10,986 nt of DNA. It comes from an uncultured Gammaproteobacteria bacterium (GTDB taxonomy: Bacteria > Pseudomonadota > Gammaproteobacteria > CAJQNE01). Below the pieces are notes generated by a model, which did no database searches, had not been told where the DNA came from, and was given only the letters and a program-made list of their open reading frames with translations. A program made the position numbers and the translations under genes. The DNA is taken from the NCBI GenBank assembly GCA_905479545.1, contig CAJQNE010000522.1:1-10986 (forward strand), written 5' to 3'. Of the stretch, positions 5,899-10,986 are shown one piece after another. The first letter of the stretch is position 1; every line of letters starts with the position of its first letter.

Positions 5899-7539
5899 AT
5901 GAACACTTATGACTACGACTTCCTCATTATCGGCTCAGGTTTTGGCGGTAGTGTTTCTGCACTACGATTAGCTGAAAAAGGCTATTCGGTCTGTGTGGTA
6001 GAAATGGGAAAACGGTGGAGTTCTGAAGATTTTCCGAAGACCAACTGGAATTTCTGGAAGTATTTCTGGAAGCCGGCGCTGGGCATGCGTGGCTTTTTCA
6101 GTCTCAAAGTTTTTCGCCATGTGGTTATTGCTCACGGCAATGCAGTTGGTGGTGGGTCGATAGCCTATGCGGCAACATTGCTTGTTCCGCCAAATAGCGT
6201 ATGGCGCGATGGTTCTTGGGCGGGCCTGGATGACTGGGAAAACGTTATGCCAGCGCACTACGCTACGGCCAAACGTATGCTCGGGGCGGTCAGGTGCGAA
6301 GATCAGGGACCAGCTGACCAGACGTTGAGGAAAATGGCTGAGGCCAACGGGTTGGTAGACCGCTTCCAAGCGGTAGATGTTGGCATTTTTTATGGCAACC
6401 CGGGTGACGAGAAAGGCAAACAGTATCCCGACCCTTACTTCAATGGTGAAGGCCCGGCACGTAATAGCTGCATGAGTTGCGGCGGCTGTTGCGTCGGCTG
6501 TCGTTATAATGCCAAGAACTCACTGGACAAGAACTACCTCTATCTTGCTGAAAAACGTGGTGTTGAGGTATTGGCTGAGACTAAGGTTATCGATGTGCGG
6601 TCGCTGAATGGCAAAGCTAACGGTGCGGATGGGTATGAGATATTTACCGAAAAATCCACCGCTTTTTTGGCGAAGCAGCCGCAGCGATTGACCGCCCGTA
6701 ACGTCATTTTTGCCGCCTCCTCATTGGGCACTCAGGAGTTGCTGTTCCGACTTAAGCAAGGTGAATCGCTACCGGCCATTTCAGATGACTTGGGCAACAG
6801 GGTTCGCACAAATGCAGAAGCAGCCTTGGGTGTTCGCTTTCCCGATAAAAACGTTGATATGACGACCGGGCCTTGTATAGCTTCCAGCGTTTATATCGAT
6901 GATAAAACTCATATTGAAGCGTGTCGTTATCCGCGTGGCTCCGATGCGCTAGGCACCATGACAACAATACTGGGTGGTCGCGACAATCCTGGCCCCGGGC
7001 GTATATTCAATTGGCTTGGCACGATGCTGGGTCTGGCTCTGAGTCGGCCACTGGCAACTTTTCGAGTATTGTTTTCGTTTGGGTGGGCGCGGGAAACCGT
7101 TGTGTTAATAGCGATGCAGACGATAGACGGGTACATCAATATGCGCCTCAAGCGGCCTTGGTATTGGCCATTCCGCAAGGTGCTTGTAACTAAGGGAGAT
7201 CGTATCCCGGCCTGCATACCTGAGGCCAATGATTTCGTTCGCAAGGGCGCGGCGGCAGTAGGCGGTTATCCGACGGCGACCGTGCCTGATATTCTGTTTA
7301 ACGTACCTATGACTGCACACTGCATGGGAGGTTGCGCGATGGCCGAGACGGCTGAGGACGGCGTAATAGACAGCCAGAACCGCGTTTTCGGTTATCAGAA
7401 CCTGTATGTAATAGACGGTTCCATGCTCGGTGCCAACCTTGGTGTGAATCCGAGCCTCACTATTACTGCACTAGCGGAGCGTGCCATGTCGTTCATTCCG
7501 AACAAAAATGAAAGCGAAGTCGATGAAAGCCAATCTTAA
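5899..7539 (+). CDS. GMC-family FAD oxidoreductase, cholesterol oxidase (ChoD)-like
   Basis: FAD-dependent alcohol oxidase or dehydrogenase, 546 residues. The dinucleotide fold opens with IIGSGFGGS (10-18) and ends its first beta-alpha-beta at VVEMG with Glu35. HGNAVGGGSIAYAA (79-92) is the second FAD-contact loop. A Cys cluster, CMSCGGCCVGC (191-201), precedes RYNAKNSLDKNYLYLAE. The C-terminal catalytic part shows TAHCMGGCAM with His474 and YVIDGSMLGANLGVNPS with Asn518, the usual GMC His/Asn pair. The segment around 398-420 (TVVLIAMQTIDGYINMRLKRP) and the Cys cluster are as I recall from mycobacterial ChoD-like proteins rather than choline dehydrogenases. There is no signal peptide. It follows the ALDH by 65 bases and precedes the WS/DGAT by 12. 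Likely substrates are a sterol or long-chain alcohol; which one is not shown by sequence. The start has only a modest AGG-type ribosome site. Confidence 0.88.
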   Translation: MNTYDYDFLIIGSGFGGSVSALRLAEKGYSVCVVEMGKRWSSEDFPKTNWNFWKYFWKPALGMRGFFSLKVFRHVVIAHGNAVGGGSIAYAATLLVPPNSVWRDGSWAGLDDWENVMPAHYATAKRMLGAVRCEDQGPADQTLRKMAEANGLVDRFQAVDVGIFYGNPGDEKGKQYPDPYFNGEGPARNSCMSCGGCCVGCRYNAKNSLDKNYLYLAEKRGVEVLAETKVIDVRSLNGKANGADGYEIFTEKSTAFLAKQPQRLTARNVIFAASSLGTQELLFRLKQGESLPAISDDLGNRVRTNAEAALGVRFPDKNVDMTTGPCIASSVYIDDKTHIEACRYPRGSDALGTMTTILGGRDNPGPGRIFNWLGTMLGLALSRPLATFRVLFSFGWARETVVLIAMQTIDGYINMRLKRPWYWPFRKVLVTKGDRIPACIPEANDFVRKGAAAVGGYPTATVPDILFNVPMTAHCMGGCAMAETAEDGVIDSQNRVFGYQNLYVIDGSMLGANLGVNPSLTITALAERAMSFIPNKNESEVDESQS

Positions 7540-7551
7540 GGGTGATGTGTC

Positions 7552-8940
7552 ATGAGTAAAAGATTAAAACCGCTGGATAGGAGCTGGCTGCTAATGCAGT
7601 CGGAAGACACGCCGATGCATGTCGCTGCGCTGTTTATATTAGAAAAACCCAGTGATGCATCATCGACGTACTTACGGGATATAGCGGATGAGTTTCGAGC
7701 TCGCCGTGATTTTGCGCCGCCTTGGAGTTACAAATTGAAGCAAGGCGTTTTAGCCAAGCTGGTGCCAGCTTGGGTGGAAGATAATGATCTGGACATTGAC
7801 TATCATCTGAGGCATTCGGCGTTACCCGCGCCTGGCGGTGAGCGTGAATTGGGCATTCTAATATCCCGCCTACACAGCCATCCGTTAGATATGAGCCGTC
7901 CGCTCTGGGAAATGCATCTGGTCGAAGGTCTGGAAAACAATCGCTTCGCGATGTATGTGAAAATGCATCATTCGCTAATCGACGGTGTCAGTGGTATGCG
8001 TCTTGCTGTACGCACACTGTCGACTGATCCCAACGAAAGGAATATGGCACCTGTCTGGACTTTCGGGGGAAAAAGCTCGAACACGGACAAGGAAAGCGGA
8101 AAGAAATCGGTTCGGCAGAAATCTAAGATGTTCGCTTCTCCAGACTTGCAAGTGGTAATGGGCATCGAAAAAGCTCTCCGCCGCTCAGTGCAAGCTGCAA
8201 TTAGTGATGATAGGGGGTTGGTTGCTCCCTATGCCTCGCCGCATACAGTACTTAGCGAACCCATGAACGGGCAGCGGCGCTTTGCCACTCAACAAGTAGA
8301 AATGGCCCTCATAAAGCGTTTAGCGAAGGCTGTAGATGGCACTGTCAATGACATTGTTTTGTACCTTTGTGGGACGGTTCTGCGTCGTTATATGCGCGAA
8401 GCCGGTTATTTGCCGAAAAAGTCGCTGACTGCTGCTGTGCCGGTGAGTCTGCGTCAACCCGGCGACGAAAGTGTTGGTGGTAACCAGATTAGTTCAATTT
8501 TTGTCTCTCTTGGCACCGACATTGCGGATCCACGGAAGCGTCTTGAAGCAATAAAACACTCGAGTATCGAAGGCAAGCGCCATTTAAAAGAAATGCCGAG
8601 CGGCGCGCAGCTACCCTATACGATGATAACGGCTGTCCCCGCACTGCTTGCTCAGATAGCCAACCTGAATAGCGCTGTTGCACCAATGTTCAGCGTTGGT
8701 ATTTCCAATGTACCCGGCCCGGTAGAGCCACTGTATTTTAATGGTGCTCGGTTGTTAGAGATGTATCCGATTTCGCTGTTGATGAAGGGCGGTGCATTGA
8801 ATATTACCTGTGTAAGTTGCTCGGGCATGCTCAACTTTGGCTTTACCGGTGCCCGCGACAGTCTGCCGCATCTGCAGCATATGGCGGTATTTCTGAGTGA
8901 AGCTGTGAATGAGCTAGAGGTTCTACTAAATAAAAAATAG
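7552..8940 (+). CDS. Wax ester synthase / diacylglycerol acyltransferase (WS/DGAT)
   Basis: Bifunctional acyltransferase that joins acyl-CoA to a long-chain alcohol (wax ester) or diacylglycerol (triacylglycerol) at the membrane or lipid-droplet surface. It has 462 residues, a usual family length. The active-site HHxxxDG motif is HHSLIDG at 139-145, with His140 and Asp144. Other family marks: LDRSW and the PMHVAALFIL strand near the N-terminus, PLDMSRPLWEMHLVEGL (111-127), NDIVL (266-270) and SNVPGP (385-390). A charged, poorly conserved linker (about 171-195) joins the two CoA-acyltransferase-like halves. Its ribosome site (AAGGGTGA, 7538-7545) overlaps the GMC stop codon, so translation is probably coupled. 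Last gene of the ALDH-GMC-acyltransferase set; the stop is TAG at 8938-8940 followed by a second TAG. Substrate preference is not visible from sequence. Confidence 0.93.
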   Translation: MSKRLKPLDRSWLLMQSEDTPMHVAALFILEKPSDASSTYLRDIADEFRARRDFAPPWSYKLKQGVLAKLVPAWVEDNDLDIDYHLRHSALPAPGGERELGILISRLHSHPLDMSRPLWEMHLVEGLENNRFAMYVKMHHSLIDGVSGMRLAVRTLSTDPNERNMAPVWTFGGKSSNTDKESGKKSVRQKSKMFASPDLQVVMGIEKALRRSVQAAISDDRGLVAPYASPHTVLSEPMNGQRRFATQQVEMALIKRLAKAVDGTVNDIVLYLCGTVLRRYMREAGYLPKKSLTAAVPVSLRQPGDESVGGNQISSIFVSLGTDIADPRKRLEAIKHSSIEGKRHLKEMPSGAQLPYTMITAVPALLAQIANLNSAVAPMFSVGISNVPGPVEPLYFNGARLLEMYPISLLMKGGALNITCVSCSGMLNFGFTGARDSLPHLQHMAVFLSEAVNELEVLLNKK

Positions 8941-9383
8941 TAGCAGTGGTATTTCGTAACTTTGCTAGCTGAGCTTCTCAAGCCATTGGTAAGACTCTGG
9001 GTCTCGAGAGAGGGGCAAAAGATGAGATCGCCCAATCATTTTAGGGTCGGCTTAATCTCGCTATCAACAATCGACCCAACTACGGTGTCAATCACACAGC
9101 TATTTTGTGGCGGTTCGGACTGTAGGGTGTGGTTAAAGCATCTTTCGACACCAAGAACCAGTCAGTTCCCGATGGGTAAATTGTCCGTATTTACCGACTT
9201 TTAGTCCGTAAATCACATGGTCTAACTATGGCTCCGGAACTAAGCTTATTCCCGGTATCAACGCGGCCTACTCGTTCCTGTCTGATTTTGGTTCGGCGGC
9301 GAATAGTAGTCTGTTTTTGATGCTGTTATGCATGTAACACTCGCTCCGCAGGAATCATTAGGGACAGGACGTTCCGTTTATAG
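8941..9383. other. Gene-free stretch with possible decayed coding remnants
   Basis: I see no convincing complete gene here on either strand. A 60-codon frame from ATG 9022 has a good GAGAGGGG ribosome-like site but no recognisable protein. Another frame (9212-9337, ending TAA) encodes ITWSNYGSGTKLIPGINAAY and then SFLSDFGSAANSS, which has protein-like composition but no upstream start. A third frame around 9133-9170 reads VVKASFDTKNQSVPDG. These pieces in different frames could be one decayed gene broken by frameshifts, whose old terminator is the one at 9384. This is a low-confidence reading; the stretch could equally be a long 3' untranslated region. Confidence 0.3.
9175..9195. promoter_or_regulatory. 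21-base perfect 7-7-7 inverted repeat
   Basis: GGTAAAT (9175-9181), a seven-base centre TGTCCGT, and ATTTACC (9189-9195) form a perfect inverted repeat. A related half, GTCCGTAAATCAC, lies at 9204-9216, so GTCCGTA occurs twice 21 bases apart. It may be a protein-binding site or just an RNA hairpin; no T-run follows. Nothing in the window identifies a binding protein. Confidence 0.3.
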
Positions 9384-9407
9384 CGGGCAGGGCAGCCCGT
9401 TTTTTTT
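9384..9407 (+). terminator. Strong Rho-independent terminator
   Basis: CGGGC (9384-9388) pairs with GCCCG (9395-9399) around a six-base loop and is followed at once by eight T residues (9400-9407). This is the clearest terminator in the window. It lies 443 bases past the WS/DGAT stop and 210 bases before the DUF1302 start, so it separates the lipid operon (and anything between) from the outer-membrane protein gene. Confidence 0.85.
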
Positions 9408-9522
9408 ATTCAAAAGCTTCGCTTCAAGGCAATTGAGCATAGGTCAGTACGCGAAGAGCGTCTGGCAAGAGCCTCTAGTGAAGCTGAGCTATCCACAAAG
9501 ATAGTTAGAAATATAGCGTAAT

Positions 9523-9548
9523 ACTCAGGGCTGCTGTTTTTCCTGAGT
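9523..9548 (+). promoter_or_regulatory. Hairpin in the leader region of the DUF1302 gene
   Basis: ACTCAGG (9523-9529) and CCTGAGT (9542-9548) form a perfect 7-bp stem with a 12-base loop ending in five T residues. A second, shorter inverted repeat, CTATC-cacaaa-GATAG (9489-9504), lies upstream. Both are between the terminator at 9384-9407 and the start at 9618, the place where the promoter and operator of the DUF1302 gene must be. I cannot identify a convincing -35/-10 pair. Confidence 0.3.
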
Positions 9549-9617
9549 TAATTATCGTAACGCGCCATCAGAGTGCTGATCTATAAGAACACGGCTTTAC
9601 ACCCGGGAGGGGCAACA

Positions 9618-10986
9618 ATGAGAAGATGCATACGGTTAGCGTTGGCAATTATGTTTTCATTCGCTTACACCGCCGCTTGGGGCTTCAGTTTTGAATATGG
9701 TGAGGTTACCGGCTCAATCAAATCGAAAATTTCTGTTGGTGCCACTTGGCGGATGGAGGGGAACGACCCACAATCTCTCGGCAAGCTGAACATTGAAGGT
9801 CAGCAGTATTTTTGTGACCCTGGTGGCCCAATTGATGCTTTGGGGGTAGGCTTTTTAGGCGTTCCCGACCCCATTGGCGGTTGTGGACTTTCCGGCTTTG
9901 CCCGTATCGCCCAAGCGGAAGGGCACACCGTTCGGCATACCGCCGACGATTCCAAACTGAATTACGACAAGCACGATGTGGTGGCGGCAGCCGCTAAAAT
10001 GACAACTGATTTTTCGGTACAGTACGGTGACTTTGCCTTTCGGTCCCGTGTTATCGTGACGGCAGATCCGGTAAATACCGATTTCGAAGAAACTCACCCT
10101 AACCACTTCTATACCTGCGATCCGGACGGTGCTAATCCTGATGGTGTATGCGGCGCACAGCCGCGAAAAACGCCGCGTCAGAAAGACCGTGGAGAAGACT
10201 TGTTCAATGGAATATTCCTAGAAACTGCATATTTTGAGAGTGTTACCGAGTATTTTGAACGGACTCAAGTATGGCGTTTGGGTAAGCAGACGGTTCGTTG
10301 GGGGGAGTCGTTAGCTCTACCACTGAACTCACTCAATACTATCAATCCACCCGACGTTAACAGGGTGTTTACTCCAGGGTTTGTGCTCGACGAATTGTTT
10401 GATCCTACCAATTTAATCTCATTTTCCTCGGGTTTAACCGATTCTACTTCTATGGAAGCTGTCTACCTACTTGAATGGCAGCCGGTTAACTTGCCTGCTG
10501 CGGGCAGCTTTTTTTCCCCAGTCGATGTTGTTGCCGGTACGGGGTTAGGTGGGCGTCGAGCTGGATCACTCGGTGCGGGTAACTCGCGGGAAGATCCGTC
10601 GAATTTGCTCGATCGAACTTTTGGAGCAGACCCTAATATTGCCGAATTCGGTCGCGAATGTTTGGCTGACCGGGACGGTGATGGTTTTATTGAAGATGGA
10701 GTGTCCAGGCCGGGATTTGATGACGCGCAAGGTAACCTCAACCAGGGTGCCCACCGCGGCGCTATGGTGCTTAGCCAAGATAGTCAGGGCCGCCCCGGGC
10801 TTCGCCCAGACCCTAATGAGGGGCTGTTGGATTATACCGGCGGGCGGCAGGGTTGTTTGGTGGAGAGGCGCGCTAAATCGGGAGGCCAGTGGGGAATCAA
10901 GTTGAATTGGTTTGCCGACTTATTGGGTGGTTCTGAAATCGGTTTCTATTATCTAAAATACCACAGCCGCTTGCCTTACAATTCTT
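9618..10986 (+). CDS. DUF1302-family outer-membrane protein, 3' end outside window
   Basis: The frame is open from ATG 9618 to the window edge (456 codons, no stop). A strong GGGAGGGG site (9605-9612) precedes the start. The first ~22 residues form a Sec signal peptide: Arg-Arg and Arg near the start, a hydrophobic core (LALAIMFSFAYTAA), and likely cleavage after AWG. The mature protein opens with GEVTGSIKSKISVGATWRME and has RLGKQTVRWGESLALP and LNTINPPDVNR, the wording of DUF1302 proteins, predicted outer-membrane beta-barrels in proteobacteria. Loops are long and hold Cys residues, for example YTCDPDGANPDGVC, and a calcium-loop-like DRDGDGFIEDG at residues 351-361. The gene is often paired with a DUF1329 gene and RND-type transporters in clusters for hydrophobic compounds; the next gene is outside the window. 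Transcription is probably independent of the upstream lipid operon, given the terminator at 9384. The substrate is unknown. Confidence 0.82.
   Translation, partial: MRRCIRLALAIMFSFAYTAAWGFSFEYGEVTGSIKSKISVGATWRMEGNDPQSLGKLNIEGQQYFCDPGGPIDALGVGFLGVPDPIGGCGLSGFARIAQAEGHTVRHTADDSKLNYDKHDVVAAAAKMTTDFSVQYGDFAFRSRVIVTADPVNTDFEETHPNHFYTCDPDGANPDGVCGAQPRKTPRQKDRGEDLFNGIFLETAYFESVTEYFERTQVWRLGKQTVRWGESLALPLNSLNTINPPDVNRVFTPGFVLDELFDPTNLISFSSGLTDSTSMEAVYLLEWQPVNLPAAGSFFSPVDVVAGTGLGGRRAGSLGAGNSREDPSNLLDRTFGADPNIAEFGRECLADRDGDGFIEDGVSRPGFDDAQGNLNQGAHRGAMVLSQDSQGRPGLRPDPNEGLLDYTGGRQGCLVERRAKSGGQWGIKLNWFADLLGGSEIGFYYLKYHSRLPYNS

Noticed and set aside
5968..6369. 133-codon open frame on the minus strand inside the GMC gene
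   Set aside because: It is fully antisense to a well-supported gene with clear motifs; no protein family is recognisable.
8652..9035. 127-codon minus-strand open frame overlapping the 3' end of WS/DGAT
   Set aside because: Most of it lies opposite conserved WS/DGAT codons, and I recognise no family motif in its translation.
8962..9204. 80-codon open frame after the WS/DGAT gene, from a TTG
   Set aside because: It has no family resemblance and a rare start codon. Kept only as part of a possible decayed region.
8941..9617. tRNA, CRISPR array or insertion-sequence ends in the large gap
   Set aside because: I saw no cloverleaf-like arms, no regularly spaced direct repeats and no matching terminal inverted repeats with target duplications.
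10549..10905. 118-codon plus-strand open frame within the DUF1302 gene
   Set aside because: The frame from 9618 is continuous through here and carries the signal peptide and family motifs; this is a shifted-frame shadow.

Overview
The window is a bacterial chromosome segment of about 50% GC with every recognisable gene on the + strand. Gene content (2-methylcitrate cycle, WS/DGAT, DUF1302 outer-membrane protein, SCP2/thiolase lipid genes) and Shine-Dalgarno sites ahead of most starts point to a Gram-negative gammaproteobacterium. A marine, lipid- or steroid-using lineage (Spongiibacteraceae-like) is my guess from gene content only, not a demonstrated placement.

Layout. (1) 1-921: the 3' part of a gene made of tandem SCP2 sterol-carrier modules, cut by the window start; two modules share a nearly identical segment. 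(2) 995-2176: an intact SCPx-type thiolase, so thiolase and SCP2 functions lie in neighbouring genes instead of one fused protein. (3) 2177-2971: a scarred region. It holds an alpha/beta hydrolase that keeps its Ser-Asp-His triad but lacks its N-terminal part, followed at once by the last 33 codons of prpB (2-methylisocitrate lyase) with the rest of prpB missing. (4) 2972-4171: intact prpC (2-methylcitrate synthase), left without its usual prp partners inside this window. (5) 4352-8940: a compact three-gene set, aldehyde dehydrogenase (coniferyl aldehyde dehydrogenase-like), GMC oxidoreductase (ChoD/cholesterol-oxidase-like) and wax ester synthase/DGAT. A perfect 6-4-6 inverted repeat sits just upstream. 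(6) 8941-9617: 677 bases with no convincing gene, but with hairpins, a possible decayed coding remnant and one strong intrinsic terminator. (7) 9618-end: a DUF1302-family outer-membrane protein with signal peptide, running off the window.

How the genes may work together (inference): the GMC enzyme could oxidise a long-chain or sterol alcohol, the ALDH could oxidise the resulting aldehyde to an acid, and the WS/DGAT could esterify acyl-CoA to an alcohol for storage. The SCP2 modules and SCPx thiolase would carry and shorten acyl or sterol side chains. PrpC would condense propionyl-CoA, the product of odd-chain or sterol side-chain breakdown. The DUF1302 protein would handle hydrophobic compounds at the outer membrane. 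The most notable observations are the prpB/hydrolase deletion scar, the near-identical tandem SCP2 segments, and the alcohol-to-wax operon with its candidate operator. I saw no CRISPR array, rRNA, tRNA, transposase or clear insertion sequence.
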